Shown here: positions 46,032 to 57,878 of the stretch, piece by piece
Layout: each line of letters begins with the position of its first letter
Position numbering within the stretch: the stretch's first letter is position 1
Notes under the pieces: generated by a model
Seen by the model: only the letters and a program-made list of their open reading frames with translations
Database searches by the model: none
Told to the model about the DNA's origin: nothing
Translations under genes and position numbers: made by a program
NCBI GenBank assembly: GCA_928212115.1
Contig: CAKMRJ010000001.1
Location: 373,654,479 to 373,718,478, forward strand
Direction of reading: 5' to 3'
Origin: Lactuca virosa
Lineage: Eukaryota; Streptophyta; Magnoliopsida; Asterales; Asteraceae
DNA: 64,000 nucleotides

Positions 46032-47384
46032 CTAAGTAAAAAGATGAGGATATTTCAGTTTCATTTGATCCTCGCGTTCCCAAGTGAATTCAGGTCCCCA
46101 CTTGGCATTCCATCGAACCTTCACTATCGGGATACGACTTTGCTTCGTTTTCTTGACCTCTCGGTCCATGATCTCTACTGGTTCTTCCACGAAGTTGGGG
46201 CTCTCGTTGATCTCGATCTCGTCGAGTGGGATTACAAGAGTCTCGTCAGACATACACTTTTTCAAGTTCGAAACGTGGAAAGTAGGGTGTACGTTACTAA
46301 GTTCGTGAGGTAGTTTCGGTTTTTAAGATACATGGCCGATTCTAGAGAGAATCTCAAAAGGCCCTATGTATCTTGGATTTAGCTTTCCACGCTTTCCGAA
46401 GCGTATCAAGCCCTTCCGGGGTGAGACCTTCAATAGAACGCGGTCACCAACCTGGAATTCCAAAGGTTTCCTTCTCTTGTCTGCGTAGCTTTTCTGTCGG
46501 TCTCTGGAGGCTTTCAATCCTGTGAGAGTGCTGTCAGGAAGTCGTCCTTTAGCTAACTGTGTGACACCCACTTCAGCCCAACACGAAAGGGATCTGCACT
46601 TTCGGCCATAGAGGGCTTCAAATGGAGCAGCCTTTATGCTTGTGTGATAACTGTTATTGTAGGAGAACTCGACAAGGGGTAAATGAGTATCCCATGCCTT
46701 CCCAAAGTCTATCACACAGGCTCATAACATATCTTCCAAAGTTTGAATAGTTCTCTCACTTTTTCCATCTGTTTGCGGATGGTAGGTTGTACTCATGTCT
46801 AGCGTAGTTCCTAAGGAACCTTGTAGCGACTGCTAGAACCTTGAAGTGAATCTACTATCTCTATCAGAGATAATGGATATGGGAACACCATGCAGTCGTA
46901 CGATCTCCCTAATGTAGGTTCTTGTTAGTTTCTCCATCTTTTCAGTTTCTTTGATAGGTAGGAAGTGTGCGGACTTTGTTAACCTGTCTACGACCACCCA
47001 AATGGTATCGAGAACACCCGTTGTCTTGGGCAACTTGGTTATGAAGTCCATTGTGATCCACTCCCATTTCCATTCAGGTATCTCCGGTTGCTGTAGTAAA
47101 CCTGAGGGTTTCAGGTATTCGACCTTAACCTTGGCGCAAGTAAGACACTTGCTCACGAAGGTAGCAATCTCTGCTTTAATCTTAGGCCACCAATATAACT
47201 TTTTGAGATCTAGATACATCTTATCTGAACCTGGGTGGACGGAATACCAAGTGTTGTGCGGTTCGGTCATGACCAAGTCTCTGAAACCACCGTGCCTCGG
47301 TGTCCAGATCCGATCCATGAGATATAAGGCTCCGCCACCCTTGACTTCCAAGTTCTTATCCATCCCTCTAAGGGACTCACTCAT
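46032..47384 (-). pseudogene. Gypsy B: truncated pol (integrase only)
   Basis: Minus-strand sequence close to A's integrase: zinc domain (KCLTCAKVKVEYLKPSGLL), DDE core (MDFITKLPK, ISDRDSRF), SH3-like domain and YPHLFT before TAA at 46032. Relative to A it lacks 57 bases after STLTG, and it is frameshifted near 46320 and 46800. At 47384 it stops abruptly and C1 leader sequence begins, so RT, protease, gag and the far LTR are gone. Confidence 0.83.
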
Positions 47385-48001
47385 GAGTTTAATATAGGTT
47401 TTAATGAAAAGACTCTTGAAAATCCATAACTTGAGGACAAGTTATGGAGTCCATAAAACCATTTATGAAAAGGACTGTTCAATTTTCTATAATCTATGAC
47501 TTTTAATGATCCATTTAAATGAAAAACTTTTCATTTTCCATAACTTGAGGACAAGTTATGGAATCCATCAAAATCATTTAGATCAAAAAATTCTAACAAG
47601 AAAATCAACCAATTTGTCAATGATCTAAATTAAACTCATAAGAACAAGACAATTCAAATCAATCAAATTTCATTTAATTAGCCTAACCATATAAACTAAT
47701 ACAAAACATGAAACTTTGACAATTATCTTTTAAATTGGATAAGCATGATCATTACTACATCAAAAACAGGTTTTTAAGTTCAAAAACATCTTAGGGTAAT
47801 GATCCTAGTCCAATTCCAGCCAAAAAACTCGAATAACAGCATTCTGGGGCACCAACTCGTCGAGTGCAAGAGCAAACTCGGCGAGTCCCCCAGTGGACTC
47901 GGCGAGTCCACCGTCCAGAACAGCAGAAAATCGATTTTTAAAGCTTTTTCAAGCAAGTAGCATCAAGTATAATTGAAAACAAGCCTAGGCTCTAATACCA
48001 C
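47385..48001 (-). other. C1 leader and mutated primer site
   Basis: Noncoding, similar in reverse to the E leader near 55620-55680 (ATAACTTGAGGACAAGTTATGG). The primer site at 47987-48000 reads TGGTATTAGAGCC on the minus strand, one change from the consensus. ACTCGTCGAGT and ACTCGGCGAGT lie at 47855-47865, 47876-47886 and 47897-47907. Confidence 0.75.
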
Positions 48002-48779
48002 TGAAGGGTTTTGAGCATTCTAACACTCCTAAGGTGTACATGCAACCCTAAATACTTTGGATCTATGTTTTATCTATTATACATGCAAGCTTGAACTTTC
48101 CAAGGTATTACCCTAACTAGCATACAAAAACTTTGATACAAGGGTAATAAAACAAGTAAGATGACATACCTTTTGTTGTGGTTGGAAGCCTTGGAGTATT
48201 TGGCCTTTAAGAACTTAGCACCAATAGTGTGGATGCCTCAAGTGGAATCACAACACACCATGGACAGAGAATGACATTTTTTAGAGAGAATCTTCATACA
48301 CTAAAAACCGTCCATATGAACTCCAAGAACACATTAGTCATCTTTTTGGCTATGGAGTAACATATTTATATGTGGAATTCCAAAGGTCATGGGTTAACCT
48401 TAATCCATACCCATGAGTTTCTGATCCATGGTTCATGTAGCCCAACTCTTTATGTATCCATACATAAACTTAGTCCAACATGGATCATAAGCCCAACATA
48501 TAAATATAACTAATTTACACAATTAGTCCCCATTGATTTAATTAGTCTCTTTTGATCATTAAATTAATTCCAAACTAATTCTTGATCAACACTAATTAAA
48601 TCACATGATTCAATATTAATATATTAGAACTTATAATATATTAATAAACCATAAATAACCTCTTCTCAAAAGTCCATCCTAACAAATTGTCCTGATGATA
48701 TGCAACCCAAATGGACCATGCTACTCTCGGGTCAAGTACATACCAATTATAGTTATGGGCTTAGACACCTAATCCAACA
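48002..48779 (-). repeat. C1 5' LTR
   Basis: It runs from TGAAGGGTTTTGAGC to CTAATCCAACA, 778 bp like its partner. TATAAATATG on the minus strand (48361-48370) is a likely TATA box. CGAAC, the target duplication, follows. Confidence 0.87.
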
Positions 48780-49572
48780 CGAACATACCCCCATTAATTT
48801 TCGAGGTTTTCCTTTCCATCACCGCGCCCTCACCCAAGTACCTTGCCAAGCAATACGGAATATTGCAAAAAGTGTTGGGCATTATAATGCACCACAAGTA
48901 AAAGATATCAAGGCTTGGCACTTTGTCATCATCCTTCCTCATGTTGATTGTACTAGCAATGAGGCGATGAATCAAGCGGTGAATCGGTGATCGAATGCTC
49001 CCTTCTTGAGCCGCGAAGGGTATGTAGACATTGTTTGCTATCGTGGTCCACAAATTTGCCAAAATTCGTCCCTTCCGGGAAAACTTTGTAGCAACTATCC
49101 AAGAAAATTCCAAATGCTTCGGTCATGACCAAAGATTGGTCATATAGGCCCATCCTCCAACCCAATTTCGTCATGCTACACTCCCGATAGTCACCACCAA
49201 GGCAAAACGTGAAGGCGTTCGGGTCATAGTAATCATTCCCGCCTTGGAATGTGACAATAGCAAAGAACTCCAAATAAAGCTCTTGATACACCGGTTCCTG
49301 TATCAGGAATAATCTCCTCCACCCATCACATATGACTTGAACTCCATTTTGCATGAAGACTCTGGTTAAGTACGAGTTTAAGGTGTCAACCAAACCCACC
49401 TACTCGAGCCATGTCCAATTCAGCTCATTGGGTACATATAAATCCTTTTTCTTCAGTGTTTCGAGCTTCTTTTTCCATCTATTTCAATTGGTCTTTGATC
49501 CAATTTCCGGAAAGTTGAACCAAGGGAAGTCCCCTTGGTCTCTTCTAGAGCTTTGGCCCCTGCTCCTGAACA
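48780..49572 (-). pseudogene. Athila env-position ORF, proximal part
   Basis: Minus-strand translation from about 49572 gives MFRSRGQSSRRDQGDFPWF, a stop near 49400, then ...NGVQVICDGWRRLF, AFTFCLGGDYRECSMTKLGWRMGLY and a His/Arg-rich turn, ending GGMF at the C1 insertion. The F.LGG.YRE...LGWR.GLY motif is characteristic of the Athila ORF found downstream of integrase. Several stops and at least one frameshift break it. Its role is unknown. Together with 5050-5544 it makes up one gene. Confidence 0.72.
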
Positions 49573-50545
49573 TCTTCTACAAAATCAAACACAAGGAAAC
49601 AGCCATACAAACCACATAAATTGCTAGGATAAAAATCTGGGGAAACTGAAACACGGACTCGTCGAGTTCATGAACAGACTTGACGAGCCCGAAGAACAGT
49701 TCGGGACATCTTCTCTGATTCATACCAAATCATCCATGTAATCTTACAATTCATTCGAGGGGTTTGTCTAGGGTGATATACCAAGTATTAATTTACAAAA
49801 CATTTCAGTTAACACACTCTAATTTAGCCAAAAATCAAAACCCTAAAATTCATGCCAAAACCAAAAATCGGGATTTTAACAAATTTTACTTCTAAACTAC
49901 TAAAGATTGAACCTTTAACAAGAATATGCATGAAAAATCTTACCTTTATGTGAAAAACGGGGAGAAATTACGAAAATAGAGGTTGGCTGCTTGAGAGAAT
50001 CGCTTGTCGAGTGTGCGGCGAGTGAAAGCTTGAATGAAAAAGCTTTACCCTTTTAGGGTAAAAACCCTAATTTACAGATTTTAAATATATATATATTTTT
50101 CGGTTATAACCTACTCGTCGAGTTGGGGGTCCCCGACTCGTCGAGTAGAGATGGACTTTTACGAAAAATCAAGAATTTTCAAATGGACTCGTCGAGTTCA
50201 GGTATGGACTCGACGAGTCCGTGACTCTGTTTGAAAATTTTTTGTTCAATTTCTTTAATTTAATTCCACTACACCCTACACTCAAACTTTTCTTGTCCTC
50301 AAGCAACCATTTGAAGCTAATAAGAAGATTTAGACTGAATATCCTTGAAAACACACAAAATAAAGAAAATAAAACTAAAAATCAAAACAAAAAAGAAAAG
50401 GATAAAAAGAAATCAAACTCAAGCAGCGGGTTGCCTCCCGTAAGTGCTTCTTTTTTAGGAGTCTTTAGATGGACTCCTTCCCGCTCTACGTTGCAACAGC
50501 TTTCTCAAAGTCCAACCCTTCTTCTAGTAATTCTTCATTTGGTAT
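49573..50545 (-). other. Athila spacer between env-position ORF and integrase
   Basis: Noncoding. It carries five ACTCGTCGAGT or ACTCGACGAGT motifs (49657-49667, 50113-50123, 50136-50146, 50187-50197, 50208-50218) and GGGTTGCCTCCCGTAAGTG near 50428-50446. Confidence 0.6.
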
Positions 50546-51449
50546 TCACTCTTCATATTTCTTGACCCTATACCCATTCACTTTAACGCTTGACCCATCC
50601 TTGCTCCATAGCTCAATTACCCCATACGGATAAACATGTTTGATTGTAAAAGGCCCGGACCAACGAGTGCGCAATTTTCCCGGAAAGAGCTTTAGTCTTG
50701 AATTGTATAAAATAACTTTTTGGTTATCTTCAAATTCTTTGTTACCCTTCAACCTTGCATCATGCCATATTTTTGTCTTGTCTTTATAGATCAACGAGTT
50801 AGTGGAGGACTCGTTCCTCAATTCTTCCAAAGCATTTATTTGCAAAAGTCGATTGGCACGCAACTCACTTGGCTTAAAATTGCATGTTTTCAAAGCCCAA
50901 TAAGCTTTATGTTCAAGCTCCACGGTTAAATGACAACTTTTACCATAAACCAATCTATAGGGTGTGGTTCCAATGGGTGTTTTGAATGCGGTCCGAAACG
51001 CCCAAAGTGCATCATCCAATTTGTCCGCCCAATCTTTTCTATTACTTCCCACCGATCTTTCCAAAATTCTTTTGAGTGCCCTATTTGTGACCTCAGTTTG
51101 CCCATTAGTTTGTGGATGGTAAGGTGTTGAAAATCTATGGCGTACACCATATTTTTGCAACACTTTTGCTAGTTGGTCATTAGCAAAGTGGGTTCCTCTA
51201 TCACTTATCAACGCCTTGGGTACTCCAAATCTAGAAAATAATTTTTTTTAGAAACTTCACCACAACCCTTGCATGATTGGTTGGTAACGCTTGCGCTTCT
51301 GACCATTTTGAGACATAATCCACCGCCGCAAGTATGTATTTATTACCCTTGGATGAAGGAAATGGTCCCATGAAATCCACACCCCACACATCAAATATTT
51401 CACACACTTGGATGTTCCTTTGAGGCATTTCTTTCCTTTCAGAAATATT
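50546..51449 (-). pseudogene. Athila integrase, C-terminal two thirds
   Basis: The minus strand reads VWGVDFMGPFPSSKGNKYIL (first catalytic Asp) from about 51400, then after a frameshift in a T run near 51240, MISDRGTHFAN (second Asp), TPYHPQTNGQTEVTNRALKR (Glu) and a C-terminal domain with LRTRWSGPF. This is the Athila/Tat type of Ty3/gypsy integrase, without a chromodomain. The reading stops at the C3 insertion (51450), so the zinc domain and RT are beyond. Confidence 0.85.
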
Positions 51450-52349
<900 letters not shown>

Positions 52350-54423
52350 GTCTCCCACTTGGATAAGTCTAAAACTATTATTGCGTATGACTCCAAAACC
52401 CGACTAGCAATTGTAGCTCTTAAAGTCGCTGTCGTACTCTGAACAAATCAATAACGCGTCCATTAGATAAGGGATCATATATTCCTCCATTCTAGATATC
52501 ATATGGACTGAGACATGGATTATAATCATTCTCTCTGTCCATTTTTTGTTTCCCGATTTCCGATTTATGATGACCGACTAATTGAACAAATCAAATCAGT
52601 CCAGGCTTGGCCAAGCACTTCGGGGTGTCATAACTAAATCATTGAGGGGACCACATATATCGATTTTATCCCATCAAGGGTAAAAGGAATGGATAAACTT
52701 CGAATCATATGCTTGTTCTACTACTTGTTGAACCATACACAAAGGCACGTTTTATAACATCGAGTTACCAAATGCGTTTTCGTGCAATCAATGTATAACC
52801 AACTCATAGTCAACAACTCATATATCTTGGTTTGAAGAATATACGATATTATCGTCTCATGATCACTTGTGATAGAATCCATGAAGTGATTCAAATGAGC
52901 GTGGGTTTAATCCAATACTCAGAACTTATGAGCACTCATGAATGTTGTAGCAACTCTTGTTATGTCCAGTACCTTAGACATCTACAAACCAACTTCATGA
53001 CAGTCTTGCCTTAATACCTACTTCCAACGTATTATCGACTGTGGATGGTTTGAACAACTTAGTCATTCAGGAAGAATGACCTAGTTATTCTGGAAGTCAA
53101 AACATGCAAAGTGAAACACAAGAATAATCGAATCCAATACGGTCTCAGAACTTATGAATATAAATAGAACACCTTTTATTTATCACCATATTGATTACAC
53201 ATCATTCATTGTATATTGTTTCAAATTTATCAACTCTATACTTGAATTAAAACAATAGTTGTCCCATGCTCCAAGCATGTACACTATGTTTTCTAAACAA
53301 TAGTCATGCCGTACACCGAGTATGAATACTATGTTTCTATGATCTTTACTTTATGGAATAGATCGATTGAACACAATTCCAATGATTCTCATTTCACAAT
53401 CCCAAATGCTTATCGCAAATGCAAGAATTCCAAATTCCTGCCATTTACTGAAATCTGTTAGATTTTAAACTTATATACACTGATCCTCTGTAATGATTAT
53501 GCATAAACTCACAAAGACTTGTCAACAGACATTACAGAGTATTCCAATGGAGATAAACTCCATGGAAACGAAGTCTCATATTCAAAGTACATTGCTTTGA
53601 ACATCCTTCTCGCATTAAGTTTTCTAATCTTATACAGATTGAATAGTTTCCACCCATGGACACATTTCCATATTCCCATTTTGACTTTCACTTCTGAACA
53701 AGAGTTGCCTCCTTTCAGAATATGTCAATATGGTCCTTCCAAAATTTACACTATATTTCTAACTGTCCCTGAGCAACCAATCTTTGGTAAACCTTAGATT
53801 GTCCTCGACAATTTCTTAATCACTTTAGTCACATCCCTTTCTAGTACTTTTTCCCTCTTAATGCCATAGGCATTTGGAAAAATTTAGAACAAATGAATAT
53901 TATAGCACATGCAAATGATCCTATATCTAAAGTATATGGGACAGGATTCATGATGTGTCACATAAAGACATGATACTAGACCAGTTTTTTGCTATAATAT
54001 TTCTATTTCTATTTGCCATGTTCTCATAATTCTGATTATGAAAAGGGATGTCGTAATCACAATCGAATTTTAGAACGCAAATAATGTTACAATATATAGA
54101 ATTTCCTTATGTTGAACCATTCCAACACAACATTCATATATATACTTGACTAAATTTGATTAAAATCTCACGATCTAAGCTTTTAGATTTGAAATGAAGT
54201 ATAATTTCTTCTCCCTTAATTATAGCAAAACAACTTTTTCCCAATTGAAACTTTTGTTTTTCTATAATTAACATTGCTAACTTGCAACACTTATTATAAT
54301 TATCATACTCCCACTTGCATGATGATTATTAGCATAACACTGATGCTCCCACTAGCTTTGACATGTACTCAGAAATCAGCTGGACTTCTAGAAATCAATA
54401 CTTTATTGACTTTCTTACCAAAC
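52350..54423 (-). other. C3 3' noncoding region
   Basis: Collinear with 6323-8400 and 25488-27440; no coding frame. It breaks off at TTACCAAA, where C1 continues with GTTCATATTTC. Confidence 0.75.
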
Positions 54424-55187
54424 TTTTGGATAAGGTGTCTAAGTCCATAACTTTATTTGGTATATACTTGACCCGACCCGGCATAGTCCATTTGGGTTGC
54501 ACTTCACCCGAACTATTTGTATGCTTAAACCTTTGAGAATTGTATGTTTATGAATTGTTAATATATTATAAGTTATAATATATTATTATGAAATCATATT
54601 ATTTAATTAGTATTGATCATAAATTAATTTAGAACTAATTTGGTGATAAAAAAGGTGACTAATTAAATATGGGCTCTTGTATTTTATGTAGTGTGGGTTA
54701 ATACTCATTTGGAATGGGCTTGGCATACATGGGAGTCCAAGGATAGTCCATGGAGCTTTTAACCCATGGATCCTTGGAAAGGAAGAGTCATGGGTATTAG
54801 GGTGTACATGGATGTAACCATAATCCTCCACACTATATAAAGGAGCTTATGATGCTTGAAATGACACTAGTTGTGTGTGTGCAAGAAGGTGGCCGATTTC
54901 TATAAGCTACATACACTCTCATTGGTTTTTCCAAGTTTGTGGTGATTTGTGATTTCCATTTGAGGCATCCACATTATTGGTGCTTGGCTCTCAAACTCCA
55001 AGGAATCAACTCACTATTAAAAGGTATGTAATTCTTCTAGCATTTATGTTTAAAATTCCCCATGCCATGCTAGATAGGTTATGAACCTTGGAAAAACAAA
55101 TTTTCATGTATTCATAGTAAAACAAAGATCCAAGGTTTTAGGGTTGCATGTACACCTTAGGAGTGTTAGGATGCTCAAAACCTATCA
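54424..55187 (+). repeat. E 5' LTR
   Basis: It starts at TTTTGGATAAGGTGTC (exact first base uncertain) and ends CTCAAAACCTATCA. It is the reverse complement in layout of the C1-C3 LTRs. CACTATATAAAGG near 54829 holds a TATA box (TATATAAAG). Confidence 0.8.
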
Positions 55188-55188
55188 G

Positions 55189-55201
55189 TGGTATCAGAGC
55201 C
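55189..55201 (+). promoter_or_regulatory. E primer binding site (initiator tRNA-Met)
   Basis: TGGTATCAGAGCC, one base after the LTR, complementary to initiator tRNA-Met. Confidence 0.9.
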
Positions 55202-56697
55202 TAGGATTGTTTTCTTGAATACTTGATGCAAACTGTGAAAAAATCGAAAATTTGAGCTGTCTGGATAGTGGACTCACCGAGTCCATGGGGGGACTCGACA
55301 AGTCCAAGCACAAATTCATCCTACTCGTCGAGTAGGTTCCTGCACTCGACAAGTAGGAGGCTCTAACTGCAGTTTTTCGACTTTTTCTACTGGAAATGGA
55401 CTAGAAACATTACCCTAAACTGTTTTGATGTTTTAAAACCTGTTTTAGATGGTCTAATGGTTATGCTAATCCATTTACAATGGCCAATATCAAAATTCCA
55501 TGTTTTATATGTTTTCATATGATTTTTGAAATTTTGATATGATATTCATGTTTTTATGAGTTATTGTTAGATCATAGGAATTACTTTCTAAATTGTTTAA
55601 TGATTAATTCTTAATCAATTATGCGTTTTAATGGAGTCCATAATTTGTCCTCAAGTTATGGATTTCCAAAGGTCACTTTCTTTAATGTACATTTAAACAC
55701 ATAAGTTATATAAAAATGAACATTCTTCACTTTTATGAACCATTAACTCATAAGTTATGAAATGAAAAGTTTTGAATAGTTTCAAAACTTGCCCTCAAGT
55801 TTTGGAATTTGTAAAGTGACACACACTTTAATTCCAACCCTTAGGATTTTAAAAGTTCAAATTCAACTCTTATATTATTATAAGATTAATGGTTAATAAT
55901 TATATATATGTATAAGATCAAGTCGTTTTACCGTTAGTAGACCTCATTCACGAAGTCGGTCTACAAGGGGGGTATAAGGTTGTTGCCTATAAAATGGCAG
56001 CTTAATGGGTGTCCACTCTCACCCACCGCTTCCTTGATCGGTGGAGGGTCGTTAGCCGAACGGGTAGGACAATGACTTTAATTCTTATTAAAAGTATAAT
56101 GATTATTATAAAGTAACTAAATGTTTTTATAAATTCCCAATCTTAGTTACTTTAGGAAACGTGAATATGGTGCTAGCCCGTGAAATTCACACTTTGTACC
56201 TTACCAAGTCGTTGGTGGAGCGTGTGTGGTTAACCGGCACACTAACTTGGACTAGTAAGGATAGCAAAAGGTGACTTAATGTTTATCATAGATCGGTGGA
56301 GCACGTGTGGTTAACCGGAACATTGATTAGGTGATAATATTAAGGGTACCAAGTGAATTTGCAGGGTTATTCACACCTTGTTTTGTGATCCTCGGCATCC
56401 CAGTCACAAAACGTGAAGGGCACAATCGAGATTGAAACATGCCATTGAAAAGTTCAATGAATCTCAAAAGAATCTAGGAATTTCAAAAAACCAATTAAAC
56501 CTAATAATTTATTTCGTTTTCATGGTGGAAATTGGTGAATCGTCATTCACCTACCTTCAAATATGTTATAGCTTAGATTACGACATCCCTCTTCTAAGTT
56601 ATAATATATTGTGTTGGGTCCTAGCCTTAATATTACATTTGGGTGTCTTATTAAGGACTCTATATATCTAATCTAAACTTGTCTTTCTTCTTTTCAG
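55202..56697 (+). other. E leader, noncoding, with conserved repeat
   Basis: Two copies of GTGGAGC(G/A)(T/C)GTGTGGTTAACCGG lie at 56215-56242 and 56296-56322, matching the C2 leader. ACTCGTCGAGT is at 55323-55333 with close variants at 55272 and 55293. The leader ends in CTTTCTTCTTTTCAG directly before the gag ATG, a strong 3' splice-site look. Confidence 0.72.
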
Positions 56698-57878
56698 ATG
56701 TATTCCAATAATGCTTCGGGTTCTAACCCTACCGACTCCTTCTCTCTCATGAACCTTTGTGGGAGAGTCATCTTCGATGGTTCCAACTTTATGGATTGGA
56801 TCCGGAACATTAGGATGGTCACTCGGTAAGAGGACAAGGAATATGTCCTCGACAAGGAGCTTAAGGAACTCGATGAGACTACTACTACTCCTGAGGAGAT
56901 CGCTGAATACAGGACACATAAGAGAGATGCCACCAAAGTGGCATGCATCATGATGGCCACAATGACAGCCGAGCTCCAAAAGTCCTATGAGGACTATTAC
57001 CCTTTTGAGATGCACCAGGACTTGATGGAAAGGTACCATCATAGTGCTCGTCAAGAGCGGTATGAAATAATATCCTCCATGATAACAACCCGAATGAAGG
57101 ATGGTGAACCCATCACGGGCCACATGCAGAAAATGCAAAGGTATGTGGACCGTTTGCAGAAATTGAATGTGAACTTCCCTGAGGAGTTGGCAATTGACAT
57201 AATTTTGCACTCCTTACCCTCGTTTTATGATCAATTCCACATGACATACCACATGAACAAGGAGGAAGTTACACTCAGCAAGCTTCAAGGACTTCTGAAG
57301 ACCTCCGAAAGTGGTCTTAAAGGTAAGTCGGTTGTCACTACTCCTACTCCTACATCTACCCCTGTTTTGGCTATCGGGTAAGGCAAAGGTAAGAAGAGGA
57401 AGACCCGTTCGAAGGGTACCAAGGGAAAGTCTCTTGATGGCTCTTCATCAAGTGGAACCAAAGGTGGTTCCGCTACTCCTTCTGCCATCCCTAAGGATGC
57501 TGATTGCTTCTACTGCCAGAATAAGGGGCACTGGAAGTGAAACTGCCCAAAGTACTTGCAGGATGTCAAGGATGGGAAAGTGAAACCATCCTATGCAGGT
57601 ATTTACACTATATTGTCTAATAACTCACCATATTCTAACTCTTGGATCCTTGATACAGGTTGTGGTATTCACATATGTTGTGATTTGCAGGGCCTAAGAA
57701 GAAATGAGGATGTGGAGCACGAGAAGATAAACTTAATCATGGGGAATAGGAAGGCTTCACCTGTTACCAAGATTGGAGTTTATACTTTGTTGCTTAGTAG
57801 TGGGTTAAAGTTATATTTGAATAAATGTGTTTACTCGTCTGATATGGCGAGGAATATTATTTCTTTTCATGGTTTGTA
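56698..57878 (+). pseudogene. gag: E gag and protease, three stops
   Basis: The ATG at 56698 opens MYSNNASGSNPTDSFSLMNL, then a Copia Gag core (FDGSNFMDWIRNIRM; HMQKMQRYVDRLQKLNV; ILHSLPSFYDQF), a Lys/Ser-rich linker, a zinc knuckle (CFYCQNKGHW..NC) and the protease (WILDTGCGIHIC, where the usual Ser after Gly is Cys). All lie in one frame with stops at 56827-56829, 57379-57381 and 57538-57540. The frame runs into D at 57879, before integrase. Gag forms particles and the protease would cut the polyprotein. Confidence 0.87.

Larger units (their letters stand above)
5545..48779 (-). mobile_element. C1: Copia-type element with large noncoding body, split by nested insertions
   Basis: Two 778-bp LTRs of the same family bound this unit, with a mutated initiator-Met primer site beside the right one. 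The flanking 5 bases are TGAAC (5540-5544) and CGAAC (48780-48784), a target duplication with one mismatch, and the Athila frame is restored when the unit is removed. Internal remains are 6323-8774 (3' noncoding) and 47385-48001 (leader). The middle, including any gag, is missing, apparently lost with part of gypsy B at the 47384/47385 junction. Confidence 0.82.
1919..51449 (-). mobile_element. Athila-type Ty3/gypsy element, outer shell of the nest
   Basis: Minus-strand pieces in the right order for Athila (integrase, spacer, env-position ORF, 3' noncoding, PPT, 3' LTR) occur at 51449-50546, 50545-49573, 49572-48780 plus 5544-5050, 5049-3331 and 3330-1919. The gap from 5545 to 48779 is explained by insertion of C1 with its passengers, and the right side is cut by C3 at 51450. 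The 5' half (gag, protease, reverse transcriptase and 5' LTR) is not seen and may lie beyond the window. Lineage is inferred from the integrase and the extra ORF. Confidence 0.72.
54424..57878 (+). mobile_element. E: plus-strand Copia element with gag and protease
   Basis: 5' LTR, primer site, leader, gag and protease occur in order on the plus strand, interrupted by D at 57879. It is related to the C family in LTR and leader but in the opposite orientation to C3, in which it sits. The rest of pol and the 3' LTR would lie beyond D. Confidence 0.82.
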
